Below are positions 9,074-16,331 of a stretch of 64,000 nt of DNA, piece after piece. Under the pieces are notes generated by a model, which worked only from the letters and a program-made list of their open reading frames with translations, made no database searches and was not told where the DNA came from. A program made the position numbers and the translations under genes. The stretch comes from an uncultured Lachnospiraceae bacterium (GTDB taxonomy: Bacteria; Bacillota; Clostridia; Lachnospirales; Lachnospiraceae): positions 374,116 through 438,115 of the forward strand of contig CAJULG010000001.1 of assembly GCA_910587045.1 (NCBI GenBank). Reading direction: 5' to 3'. Positions within the stretch are counted from its first letter, which is position 1, and each line of letters starts with the position of its first letter.

Positions 9074-10603
9074 CTATTCCTCTGATAATGTATTATTAAT
9101 TAATTCCTTTGCCTGATCGATATCCTTTTGTTCAGGCAGCATAACATAGACAGTAACAGAAGGCATGGAATATGTAGTCGCATGACTCCCTGTTCCGGTT
9201 ACAGTATAGCTGTTAACCTCCCATACCGTATTCTCTTTCAGTTGATATTGAACCAGATCGTATAGGACCTCCGATGGAATGTCAGTTTGAACGGCATCGG
9301 ACAGTTTATCCAGAATTGTGTCATAATTTTTCAGCATCTCCACAGAAGTCAGCTTACGGATCATTGCCTTTATTACCTCCATTTGATTTCTTCCCCGCTG
9401 AATATCACCGGAAGCAAATGCATAGCGCTCCCTGGCAAATGCCAATGCCTCTATCCCTGATAAATGATTATACCCTGTTGTATAATGTCTGACCGGTTCT
9501 ACTGTGAAATCATATTCTGAATAAACATCAATACCACCTAATGTATCGATCACCTGCTCAAAGCCGCTAAAATTCATACGTAGATAATAATCAATTTCTA
9601 TTCCATATAACTCCTCCAAAGCGCCCTCGGAACACGGAATCCCGTATAGGCCTGCATGGGTAAGCTTATCCTTCGCTCCAGATTCCGGAAGTGATATATA
9701 ATAGTCTCTTGGTGTATTGATTAACTGAATCTGCCCCTTTTGCCGATTAATCACTGCAAGTATATTCACATCGCTTCGGCTCTTTACATTCACACCTCCA
9801 AACGTATCAATACCGCTAATATATACGATCAGACAATCCTCTTTACGGGAAGGAATATCCATTTGCTCTTTCGAAACCGCTTCAGCATCCCTCCATGTAT
9901 TCGTCTTTATAACTTCCATATCTATAGTTTTCAATATCCGTATCTGCGCCGCAAAATCCTCATAACCACTCTGTTCAGCAATTAATCCAACATAAGCCTG
10001 ATTCAAAATAATAGCTTCCTCCATCCCTGTTAATAAACCATCTGTCAGGCCTAAAGCATTTCCGTATTTATGATAGGAAACATCGGAATCAACACATTCA
10101 TCAATTATCTGCATTATTTCTCCTGCTGATTCATCCTCCATATATCCCACCGGATATCCACTTATATCTGAAATATATACTGCCGGGCTGTCTTCTAAAA
10201 CTATAACTGCCATCTGAACAATCTCTGTGTTGGCAGTCTGACTCATTCGTTCAAAGGTATGATCTAATTTCAGCACAACACCGAGTCCCCAGATCAAACA
10301 ACCGGAAACTACAAGAGAAATTACAGACATAAAAACTGCCATTATCTGCTTTCGAGCTGCTATACCCGTTAATACATTGAAAATAACTACTGCCAGAATA
10401 CCGCTTATGATATACTCCCATGTCAGGATTTGCATAGAAAGCAGCTTAATCAATAAGATACCTGCGATCAGAGCCTGAATACTTATCAGGATTAAAATGA
10501 TCCTTTTTATAACAAGATGACTCTTTTCTGTTATAACATTCCTTTTCTGACTTACGTTTTCCTGTATATTATCTGATTTGTAATTTATTATTCTTTTATT
10601 CAT
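9074..10603 (-). CDS. LytR-CpsA-Psr (LCP) family cell-wall ligase
   Basis: A 509-residue protein and the first gene of the operon. Three N-terminal membrane helices (about 30-52, 62-80 and 87-108) precede an accessory domain and the LCP catalytic domain, seen in GIDTFGGVNVKSRSDV, QLINTPRDYYI (the arginine that binds the polyprenyl pyrophosphate), DTLGGIDVYSEYDF and LAFARERYAFASGDIQRGRNQ. LCP enzymes attach undecaprenyl-linked glycans to peptidoglycan outside the cell. Its place at the head of a glycan synthesis and export operon fits ligation of that glycan to the wall. The promoter is at 10657-10685. Confidence 0.95.
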   Translation of the reverse strand: MNKRIINYKSDNIQENVSQKRNVITEKSHLVIKRIILILISIQALIAGILLIKLLSMQILTWEYIISGILAVVIFNVLTGIAARKQIMAVFMSVISLVVSGCLIWGLGVVLKLDHTFERMSQTANTEIVQMAVIVLEDSPAVYISDISGYPVGYMEDESAGEIMQIIDECVDSDVSYHKYGNALGLTDGLLTGMEEAIILNQAYVGLIAEQSGYEDFAAQIRILKTIDMEVIKTNTWRDAEAVSKEQMDIPSRKEDCLIVYISGIDTFGGVNVKSRSDVNILAVINRQKGQIQLINTPRDYYISLPESGAKDKLTHAGLYGIPCSEGALEELYGIEIDYYLRMNFSGFEQVIDTLGGIDVYSEYDFTVEPVRHYTTGYNHLSGIEALAFARERYAFASGDIQRGRNQMEVIKAMIRKLTSVEMLKNYDTILDKLSDAVQTDIPSEVLYDLVQYQLKENTVWEVNSYTVTGTGSHATTYSMPSVTVYVMLPEQKDIDQAKELINNTLSEE

Positions 10604-10656
10604 TTCATTATAATTTCGACGCTTTTCGTCACTTTATTCATATTTTCACCGTCTAT

Positions 10657-10685
10657 AGTATATATTTTTTGCTTATCAATGTCAA
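10657..10685 (-). promoter_or_regulatory. Sigma-A promoter of the polysaccharide operon
   Basis: Reading the minus strand, -35 TTGACA (10680-10685) and -10 TATACT (10657-10662) are separated by exactly 17 bp. The predicted start lies about 45 nt before the LCP gene. No equally good promoter is visible between the LCP gene and position 1, so this one probably drives the whole glycan operon. Confidence 0.85.
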
Positions 10686-10700
10686 TAGTCTGTGTATTGT

Positions 10701-10728
10701 TTGTTTAATATCGCATATAATTTATTAT
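10701..10728 (+). promoter_or_regulatory. Possible promoter of the XRE regulator gene
   Basis: TTGTTT (10701-10706), 16 bp, TATTAT (10723-10728). It lies back to back with the operon promoter, so a repressor bound between them could act on both. The match is modest; TATAAT at 10716-10721 is another possible -10 without a good -35. Confidence 0.35.
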
Positions 10729-10821
10729 AGGTTCAAAAAATCAGTTGAGAATTTCATAAAAATGTACTTAGAATCCGGCAATGGAAAACACATTTAGATT
10801 AATTATAATGAGGTGACAGTA

Positions 10822-11199
10822 TTGGCTAATGTAACGGAAATCCTTGGTCAACGAATTCGATTTTATAGAAAACAAAAAGGGATTAGTCAAGAACAATTAT
10901 CCAAACTTGCTGATCTTCATCCCACATATATCGGACAAATCGAGCGGGGAGAAAAAAACGCTTCCATTGAAACAATTTATAAAATATCAATGGGTCTTCA
11001 AATTCCAATTATCCAACTGCTTGAAAAGATAGATGAATATCCTTACTCTCTTTCTGAATCCCTTGAAGAAAGAGATAAGAAGGGAACAACCTCCAGAAGT
11101 ATTCCGTTGCAGGCTTATGACCTTATTTCTGAACAAAATACTGAGGATCAGAAGAATCTGTTGAATATCCTCATATATTCATTAAAATTAAAAAGATAG
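10822..11199 (+). CDS. XRE/SinR-like helix-turn-helix transcriptional regulator
   Basis: A 125-residue protein. Residues about 4-66 form an HTH_3 domain (LGQRIRFYRKQKGISQEQLSK, then HPTYIGQIERGEKNAS as turn and recognition helix), followed by a helical tail that may dimerise. I chose the TTG at 10822 because GAGGTGA sits the right distance upstream; GTG 10813 is in frame but overlaps that site. Divergent from the polysaccharide operon with 218 bp between them, it is the natural candidate to control that operon, as SinR-type proteins do for exopolysaccharide in Bacillus. That link is inference. Confidence 0.88.
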   Translation: MANVTEILGQRIRFYRKQKGISQEQLSKLADLHPTYIGQIERGEKNASIETIYKISMGLQIPIIQLLEKIDEYPYSLSESLEERDKKGTTSRSIPLQAYDLISEQNTEDQKNLLNILIYSLKLKR

Positions 11200-11218
11200 A
11201 ATTGTGTATAAAGATAAA

Positions 11219-11255
11219 AGGATGGAGATTCATATTCTTTCATGATCTCCATCCT
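11219..11255. terminator. Bidirectional intrinsic terminator between convergent genes
   Basis: An 11-bp perfect stem (11219-11229 with 11245-11255, extended inward by CAT/ATG) flanked by T-rich tracts on both strands. It lies between the XRE gene (plus) and the kinase gene (minus). Confidence 0.8.
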
Positions 11256-11276
11256 CTTGTTTATAATATCTTATTC

Positions 11277-11843
11277 TTACCCTCTCAGCTTCTTCACCGT
11301 AGACTGAATTGACTGATTGAATTCCTCCTCCGATGAATTCTGGAAGACGATCAGCTCCTTGATATTGGTCGGTGCATTATAATTCTGGGATGCTACATAT
11401 TCATCCCAATGCTCCAGCTTCCAGGTATCACGGTCAGAGTTCCGCTTGATCATCCGCTGATGACATACCTCAATGGATGTATTCACCCATACCACTACCA
11501 GCTCCGCATCCTTTCTGGCAAGTCGTTCCCGCAGCTTGTTCAAATATGCGTCATCCCGGATCTCGTCCGTAAAAGGTGCATTGATCAATACAGTATCATT
11601 ATATTCCAATGCTTCCATGGCAATATCTAAAATAGCATAATACTCATAGTCCCGAATCTCCCGCTGAAAGAAATCAGAAGAGCGGTTGTATTCTTCATTT
11701 GCCACTTTAAATATCTGCTTTGAAAGCACAATCAATGTATCTTTATCAAGATATACACAATTTGTTAAAGCCTTCGCCAACTGCCTCGTTACATGGGTTT
11801 TACCGCATGCCGGTGGTGAAGTAACTAAAATTAAGTGTTTCAT
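11277..11843 (-). CDS. P-loop kinase-like ATPase (AAA/zeta-toxin-type fold)
   Basis: A 188-residue protein. MKHLILVTSPPACGKTHVTRQLAK gives a Walker A (PACGKT) right at the N-terminus, CVYLDKDTLI an acidic residue after strand 2, DTVLINAPFTDEI the next strand, and HQRMIKRNSDRDTWKLEHWDEY a basic lid-like region. This pattern resembles small AAA_33/gluconate-kinase-like enzymes that phosphorylate a small molecule. The substrate is unknown. ATG 11843 has AGGAGGG at 7 nt. It is monocistronic, with its own promoter at 11879-11907. Confidence 0.8.
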   Translation of the reverse strand: MKHLILVTSPPACGKTHVTRQLAKALTNCVYLDKDTLIVLSKQIFKVANEEYNRSSDFFQREIRDYEYYAILDIAMEALEYNDTVLINAPFTDEIRDDAYLNKLRERLARKDAELVVVWVNTSIEVCHQRMIKRNSDRDTWKLEHWDEYVASQNYNAPTNIKELIVFQNSSEEEFNQSIQSTVKKLRG

Positions 11844-11878
11844 TGTTGTCCCTCCTGGTAAATTATAACTATTGAAAA

Positions 11879-11907
11879 ATTTTAGCATAGATTTATTTCT
11901 TATGCAA
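11879..11907 (-). promoter_or_regulatory. Extended -10 promoter of the P-loop kinase gene
   Basis: Minus strand: TTGCAT (11902-11907), 17 bp ending in TGC, TAAAAT (11879-11884). The TGn before the -10 marks an extended -10 promoter. It lies in the gap after the TPM-domain gene, so the kinase gene is expressed independently. Confidence 0.75.
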
Positions 11908-11944
11908 TACATTTTCGCAGTTGCGTAGTGGATTCATCCATTCC

Positions 11945-12892
11945 TTAATGCCGGCCGCCTCCGCCGCTGTGTCCGCCGCCTCCACCGCCGCCTCCGCCAC
12001 CACTGCTGCCGCCTCCGCCGCTGCTGGAGGTATCAATGTGACGCTGGGTTGTATGCTTGGAGAGAAAGATGTCCCGCTTCGCGGTGATATTCGCCTGACC
12101 GCCCTGTACATACGTTGACATACTGGTCGTCTTCTTTCCTAATTTCTTTCCCAGGTTCACCAGAAGAAAGATAACAACCACAATCAGCGGTATTATAAAA
12201 ATATATGTATCCTTGATGTGTACCTCGATGAGGTTTGGTCCTACCATATCGGCTGTCAGATGATTCAACATCCGGCGATAACTGCGGTACGGATTCACAT
12301 TGGAATATTCCCACACGTCCTGTTCCAGTTCCTCCAGCTTTGTATCGTCCAGATAAATCCTATATGCCTGGTCATAAAAGGAATTGCCGGAAGCACCCTT
12401 ATATGCCAGAAATGCCGATTCTGCATAACCATTCAGATCATACCAGTTATCAACATAGATCACACCGGCTCCCGTAGAATCTCCGGCTGTAGGATAATCT
12501 GTGGTCGTATATTCTGCACCGGGAGCACTGTTATGTCCGTCATAGCCAAACTTAAAATACTCATAGAAGTTCTCTGCAAAATAAATCGTGTTGTTATAGC
12601 TTGAATCATAAGGATCACTCCCTACATCCTCATCGATCGTTACGATCACAATATCCAGTCCCAGCTGATCCTGCTTCCGGTCGATCAGCTTCTGAAGCTT
12701 CTCCTCCTGCCGGTCCTTCAGTACATCCGCATAGTCAAAGACCCGCCGGGTGGTAGTACAGTCATTATTGTTCCGTTCGCCGGTCTGTCCTTTTCTTGCC
12801 GCCAGACCGATCTGTGTATAAACAAAAGGAAATAAAGCCATTCCTGCGATCACACAGCAGAGGATTATTAAAAAACGTATATACTTCTTCAT
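11945..12892 (-). CDS. TPM-domain membrane protein with Gly/His-rich tail
   Basis: A 315-residue protein: a signal-anchor helix (about 4-24), an extracytoplasmic TPM domain (DYADVLKDRQEEKLQKLIDRKQDQLGLDIVIVTID, then GVIYVDNWYDLNG and YRSYRRMLNHL), a second helix (about 230-250, IFIIPLIVVVIFLLVNLG) and a cytoplasmic tail ending in an almost pure Gly/Ser run closed by HSGGGGRH. TPM proteins (YgcG family) are envelope proteins of poorly known role. GGAGG precedes ATG 12892, which overlaps the end of the zinc-ribbon gene region, so the two are translationally linked. Confidence 0.85.
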   Translation of the reverse strand: MKKYIRFLIILCCVIAGMALFPFVYTQIGLAARKGQTGERNNNDCTTTRRVFDYADVLKDRQEEKLQKLIDRKQDQLGLDIVIVTIDEDVGSDPYDSSYNNTIYFAENFYEYFKFGYDGHNSAPGAEYTTTDYPTAGDSTGAGVIYVDNWYDLNGYAESAFLAYKGASGNSFYDQAYRIYLDDTKLEELEQDVWEYSNVNPYRSYRRMLNHLTADMVGPNLIEVHIKDTYIFIIPLIVVVIFLLVNLGKKLGKKTTSMSTYVQGGQANITAKRDIFLSKHTTQRHIDTSSSGGGGSSGGGGGGGGGGHSGGGGRH

Positions 12893-12893
12893 C

Positions 12894-13877
12894 CTAGAAT
12901 ACCTCCACAAAATACTGCAGCACCCGCATGAACAGCATAAGACCGGCAAGCAGCGCTGTACCTGAGAACAGAATCCGTCCTGTGCTCCTTGGCTGCTTTC
13001 CATATACCTTGCCCGTCTGTCCGTTAATGTAATACTCGTAATCCGTATTGTGATACCGATAGACATAACGCCAGACCGGCATCATGGCAAATTCTCTGGC
13101 AGTGGGATGATGCAGGATTTCCTGTCTGGTCGGCGTCAGGGTACTATAGCCGGTCATACTGGATTGCAGCCAGGCCCTGGTATCCTTTTCCGCCTTCTGC
13201 TTTGCTCTTGGTTCCAGCTGATCCGGCGGCTGATTAAAGGTCTCTGCTTCAAATCCGGACATATACTTTGCCTGAAACTCCTCCAGTTCCTGATATTCAT
13301 AAGGCTCCATAATATCCATGATATTGTCCGGCATCCGGATGGATGCATCCACCGGAATCCGTTTAAAATCAATATCTATTTCCCGATATACCTGAAACTT
13401 GGAGGTTTCCGTATACTCTGTGTCACCGCTTTGCCATGACCGCACCTTTGTACCAATCCCGTCCCAGACTGCATGGGATGCATAACTGTACATCCAGAAC
13501 GGGACGTAATCGCCCTCCAGATGTTCCAAAGTCCGTTCTGACAGGAAATCCCCGGGACAAAACAACTTATCCTTGAACTCCTTCCGCAACAGCTCCGTTG
13601 CCTGCTCCTTCGTAAAGCGGAACGGAAGCACCAGATCCGGTCCATACGGATATGTAATCTTCTCATCAATGATATTATAAGAACCACAATATTCACATCT
13701 GGTTGCAGAAGTAAATTCATTTACCTTTAATCCTGCTCCGCAGGAAGGACAGGAATAACTGTCCTCCTGCTTTACAATCTCATCCGTATCCACTGAATTA
13801 CAGCTCATACACAGCATATGCCGGCCTTTCGGGTCATACACCACATTACCGCCGCAATTAACACACTTAAATTGCAT
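12894..13877 (-). CDS. Zinc-ribbon protein with C-terminal membrane helix, partner of the TPM protein
   Basis: A 327-residue protein with paired zinc ribbons at the N-terminus: C5-x2-C8 with C23-x2-C26, then C43-x2-C46 with C61-x2-C64. A long middle domain (DYVPFWMYSYASHAVWDG, then a repeat-like ARAWLQSS...PVWRYVYRYHNTDYEYYINGQTGKVYG) precedes a single C-terminal helix (about 303-323). The fold around PVW-Y-Y-G resembles proteins often encoded beside TPM-domain genes in Firmicutes. The function is unknown; the topology suggests a cytoplasmic, membrane-tethered zinc protein. Confidence 0.8.
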   Translation of the reverse strand: MQFKCVNCGGNVVYDPKGRHMLCMSCNSVDTDEIVKQEDSYSCPSCGAGLKVNEFTSATRCEYCGSYNIIDEKITYPYGPDLVLPFRFTKEQATELLRKEFKDKLFCPGDFLSERTLEHLEGDYVPFWMYSYASHAVWDGIGTKVRSWQSGDTEYTETSKFQVYREIDIDFKRIPVDASIRMPDNIMDIMEPYEYQELEEFQAKYMSGFEAETFNQPPDQLEPRAKQKAEKDTRAWLQSSMTGYSTLTPTRQEILHHPTAREFAMMPVWRYVYRYHNTDYEYYINGQTGKVYGKQPRSTGRILFSGTALLAGLMLFMRVLQYFVEVF

Positions 13878-13904
13878 GATCGTCTCTCCCTTTCAAAGCT
13901 AACA

Positions 13905-14042
13905 TTACGATTTATCTAAGGTTCCATTCTCCATCTGCTCCTGAATATTCGTATCCCTGGCATTCCTCTTCGGATCTGAACAACCGGCGAGTGCGATCAG
14001 CAGTACAGCTAATATCCCCATTAATATCATCCGTTTTCTCAT
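13905..14042 (-). CDS. Small lipoprotein (45 aa)
   Basis: A short gene found by reading the minus strand: ATG at 14042 with GGGAGG at 7 nt, ending TAA at 13905. The product is M-R-K-R, a hydrophobic stretch, then the lipobox L-A-G-C (Cys 21), leaving a 24-residue polar mature peptide (CSDPKRNARDTNIQEQMENG and a few more). It lies 27 nt before the zinc-ribbon gene in the same direction, so it is probably the first gene of the TPM module. No family is recognised. Confidence 0.72.
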   Translation of the reverse strand: MRKRMILMGILAVLLIALAGCSDPKRNARDTNIQEQMENGTLDKS

Positions 14043-14176
14043 GATTCAGCCTCCCATAATTCCAACGTTTCAGCCATATGGAAATCCCTCCGGATACCCA
14101 CTGACAGATAAACCTGTCTAAGCCCTTTTTTGATCCTTGCATGGCTGAATGATTTAAAATATTATAACATAATTCA

Positions 14177-14203
14177 ACAATACAAGCAATCGTGCATAGT
14201 ATA
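14177..14203 (+). promoter_or_regulatory. Sporulation-type (sigma-K-like) promoter for the cysteine-rich protein
   Basis: AC at 14177-14178, 16 bp, then CATAGTATA at 14195-14203. This fits the AC-N16-CATAnnnTA pattern established for sigma-K in Bacillus subtilis (sigma-E has a related -10). The expected start falls about 25 nt before the gene at 14235. No sigma-A promoter of equal quality is present here. Pattern match only. Confidence 0.45.
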
Positions 14204-14234
14204 TCATTGTAAACTTATCATTGGAGGCAATGAC

Positions 14235-14489
14235 ATGAGCGATTTATCAGCAACTCAATGCGGAGGCGGATGCGGTAACAGTGTATTTGGCGGAGGTAAT
14301 TGCTCCTGCATCATCATTATCCTGCTCTTACTCTGCTGCTGTGGCGGCGGCAATGGCATGTGCGGCAATAACGACTGCGGATGCGGTAACAACGGATTTG
14401 ATTCCTGCTGGATCATCATCCTGCTCCTGTTATTCTGCGGCAACGGTAACAGCTGCGGATGCGGTAACAGCTGTGGATGCGGCTGCTAA
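14235..14489 (+). CDS. High-cysteine hydrophobic protein ('chorion-class HCB-like'), possible spore-coat component
   Basis: An 84-residue protein with 17 Cys and long Gly/Asn runs. It is built from two similar halves: a Gly/Cys segment followed by CIIIILLLLC, then another Gly/Cys segment followed by CWIIILLLLFC, and a GCG tail. Proteins of this look are annotated across Lachnospiraceae as 'chorion class high-cysteine HCB protein 13'. GGAGG lies 7 nt before ATG 14235; the longer reading from 14130 is not supported. The sigma-K-like promoter upstream and the extreme Cys content suggest a cross-linked spore or envelope layer, which is inference. Confidence 0.75.
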   Translation: MSDLSATQCGGGCGNSVFGGGNCSCIIIILLLLCCCGGGNGMCGNNDCGCGNNGFDSCWIIILLLLFCGNGNSCGCGNSCGCGC

Positions 14490-14514
14490 TCTGTGCTTTT
14501 ACACAATGAACTGT

Positions 14515-14543
14515 GGGAACTGCCATCCGGCAGTTCCCTTTTT
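14515..14543 (+). terminator. Intrinsic terminator after the high-cysteine gene
   Basis: A perfect 10-bp GC-rich stem (14515-14524 with 14529-14538), 4-nt loop, then five T. Confidence 0.92.
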
Positions 14544-14668
14544 CCTTTGCAGGATCTCATAGTAATCTGCTTCTAAATTTCTGCATATAGTATAAAGAAG
14601 CACAGTATAGTAACAAATTCCAAGCCCGTCGGTATCATCTGGATACTCCAAGCATGAAAGGATCCGAT

Positions 14669-15220
14669 ATGAATGAGCCATTTCAACATCCTCTTGACAA
14701 AATTTATCCCAATAACAGTCTTCTGATATTGGAAGCCATGATTCCATATGTAGATCCGTCCCTGAAGCTTCCACTTGCCATGCTGATCAAAATTCAGGAG
14801 CTGCGCATTCTGATGCAGGTTCTGAGCAGTCCCTCCCGAACGGAAGCCTGCGGTTTAAACCGGGGAAATGGCAATACGGAAGAATTACTGAACACGCTTT
14901 GCCGGGCAATGGGATTTGATTTTATGGAACAGATGAATACCATCAACAATATGCAGAATATGATGAATACCATGAATGCTATGCAGACGATGCAAAGTGA
15001 TACCTCCATGTCCGCCTTTGATCTTATGAAGAATATGCCGGATTTCAGTCGGGAGCCTGCCACTGCTCCCGATGACAGGGATGGAGATACAGTCATCCCG
15101 TTCAATCAGCACCCCCCTCAGGAAGAAACACGGGAATTCGCATCTGAAACAAAAAGTGACATGATCGATGCAATACGTCAAATATTATCCGAACAGGAAG
15201 GAGAACCTTATGAATCGTGA
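14669..15220 (+). CDS. Hypothetical protein, Met/Asn/Gln-rich middle
   Basis: A 183-residue protein of no family I recognise. The N-terminal 70 residues look folded (LLILEAMIPYVDPSLKLPLA, then IKIQELRILMQVL, two helices). A Met/Asn/Gln-rich stretch near 88-116 (INNMQNMMNTMNAMQTMQ) follows, then an acidic disordered tail ending in a helix (KSDMIDAIRQILSEQ). AAAGGA precedes ATG 14669; ATG 14654 is a weaker choice. It overlaps the next gene by 11 nt, so the two products are probably made together and may interact. Confidence 0.7.
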   Translation: MNEPFQHPLDKIYPNNSLLILEAMIPYVDPSLKLPLAMLIKIQELRILMQVLSSPSRTEACGLNRGNGNTEELLNTLCRAMGFDFMEQMNTINNMQNMMNTMNAMQTMQSDTSMSAFDLMKNMPDFSREPATAPDDRDGDTVIPFNQHPPQEETREFASETKSDMIDAIRQILSEQEGEPYES

Positions 15221-15470
15221 TCAATTACGCAACATATCCCCAGCCAAGCTCCGTATACTGCTGGATCTGATGGAAGAAAGTAAAGGAAAGGGACCGGAAG
15301 CCCTCATGCCCATGCTGATGCAGGTCAACCAGAAAATGCAACGCCAGGGAATTCAGTTCACACCGGAGGAATCTCAACTTATGCTTGACATGCTAAAGCA
15401 GGATATGTCACCGGCAGAGGTTAAAAAGGTGGAAATGATGCAGAGCATTCTGGCAAACTGGCAGCACTGA
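15210..15470 (+). CDS. Small helical hypothetical protein
   Basis: An 86-residue, Met- and Lys-rich, wholly helical protein (SPAKLRILLDLMEES, PMLMQVNQKMQRQG, PEESQLMLDMLKQDMSPAEVKKVEMMQSIL). GGAAGGAG precedes ATG 15210 and lies inside the last codons of the preceding gene. Translation is therefore likely coupled. No known domain. Both proteins share Met-rich helices, so a complex is plausible. Confidence 0.75.
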   Translation: MNRDQLRNISPAKLRILLDLMEESKGKGPEALMPMLMQVNQKMQRQGIQFTPEESQLMLDMLKQDMSPAEVKKVEMMQSILANWQH

Positions 15471-15493
15471 CCCGGAGCTTCCGTCTGGTCATC

Positions 15494-15727
15494 CTATTCC
15501 CATTTGTCAATTTCCCGGTTCCGGATCGCAAGGTTATGAACATAATGCTCCAGTTCCTCCCGGGACTGGAATTCAGACAAATGCTTTAGCACCTGTTCCT
15601 TCGATACATTATCATAACCATTCAGCACTTCATCCAGGGCCTGCTCCTTCGGGGGTTCATCTCCCAAATAGCCTGCAAGCGCTGCCATAAACGGAGTATT
15701 CTGAAAATAATATTCATTGTTTAACAT
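15494..15727 (-). CDS. Small hypothetical protein with hairpin-masked start
   Basis: A 77-residue acidic helical protein (ALAGYLGDEPPKEQALDEVL, KEQVLKHLSEFQSREELEHYVHNLA). No family recognised. AGAGGTGAT precedes ATG 15727 at good spacing. That ribosome site and the first base of the start codon are one arm of a long hairpin (15727-15772), so translation could depend on its opening. It converges on the gene at 15210-15470 with 23 nt between them. Confidence 0.65.
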   Translation of the reverse strand: MLNNEYYFQNTPFMAALAGYLGDEPPKEQALDEVLNGYDNVSKEQVLKHLSEFQSREELEHYVHNLAIRNREIDKWE

Positions 15728-15772
15728 AACATCACCTCTCTGCCCTTAGTATGCGGCAAAGAGGTGATGTTA
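15727..15772. promoter_or_regulatory. Long inverted repeat covering the ribosome site of the gene at 15494-15727
   Basis: Arms 15727-15739 and 15760-15772 are perfectly complementary (13 bp). After one mismatch the stem continues 4 bp (15741-15744 with 15755-15758), leaving a 10-nt loop. On the minus-strand RNA the lower arm is the Shine-Dalgarno sequence itself. Each arm also looks like a ribosome site on its own strand: the plus arm precedes ATG 15775, which opens only an 11-codon frame ending at 15810. Confidence 0.6.
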
Positions 15773-15822
15773 TAATGGTAAATTATGTGTATGCGTTAAC
15801 TTCCCTTTGATCACTGACTTTA

Positions 15823-16311
15823 TTATTGCGAATCACTTAATTTCTTTGCCGGAAGAACTACAAAAAGTAATTCAAACAGCGCCCAGATCCCATTATAGAT
15901 GATTATTATGACCAGTCCGGAAAATCTCGTTAATACCAGGCTGATAACCAAAGCGGATAACAGTATTATGATCAGTGAATTCTTATATATTCTATACTCT
16001 TTCAAGGACGCGTTTCTCTTCCTGTTGAAACCGATCAGGCCGAACGGAACAAAAAGAACCGCAGAAATCATTGTGATCAGCAAACCATATGCAACCGCGG
16101 ATATCAGGGAAAACATGCTGTCTAGTCCATATCTGCAAAGAGTTACAAGAGGAGTTACATCTTCCCCGTCCAGGAACAGACTTGCATCAGAACTGCCGAC
16201 CACCGGAATACCGGAATGATATAGCTCATAACTATACCCGACCGCCAGATAGCATAATATACCAGTGAACGTATAGTATAATACCAGTCTGATGATTTTA
16301 TCTGTCTGCAT
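15823..16311 (-). CDS. Four-helix hypothetical membrane protein
   Basis: A 162-residue protein with membrane helices near 8-26, 67-92, 111-130 and 134-153. A polar loop between helices 1 and 2 (HSGIPVVGSSDASLFLDGEDVTPLVTL) would face one side. GAGAGGGG precedes ATG 16311. It follows leuS by 20 nt on the same strand, so it is likely co-transcribed. No family is recognised. Confidence 0.75.
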   Translation of the reverse strand: MQTDKIIRLVLYYTFTGILCYLAVGYSYELYHSGIPVVGSSDASLFLDGEDVTPLVTLCRYGLDSMFSLISAVAYGLLITMISAVLFVPFGLIGFNRKRNASLKEYRIYKNSLIIILLSALVISLVLTRFSGLVIIIIYNGIWALFELLFVVLPAKKLSDSQ

Positions 16312-16331
16312 AAACCCCTCTCTGATCTTCC

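Noticed and set aside
13912..14142. A 76-codon minus-strand frame over the small lipoprotein
   Set aside because: No ribosome site and no family; the lipoprotein frame in the same DNA has both a ribosome site and a lipobox.
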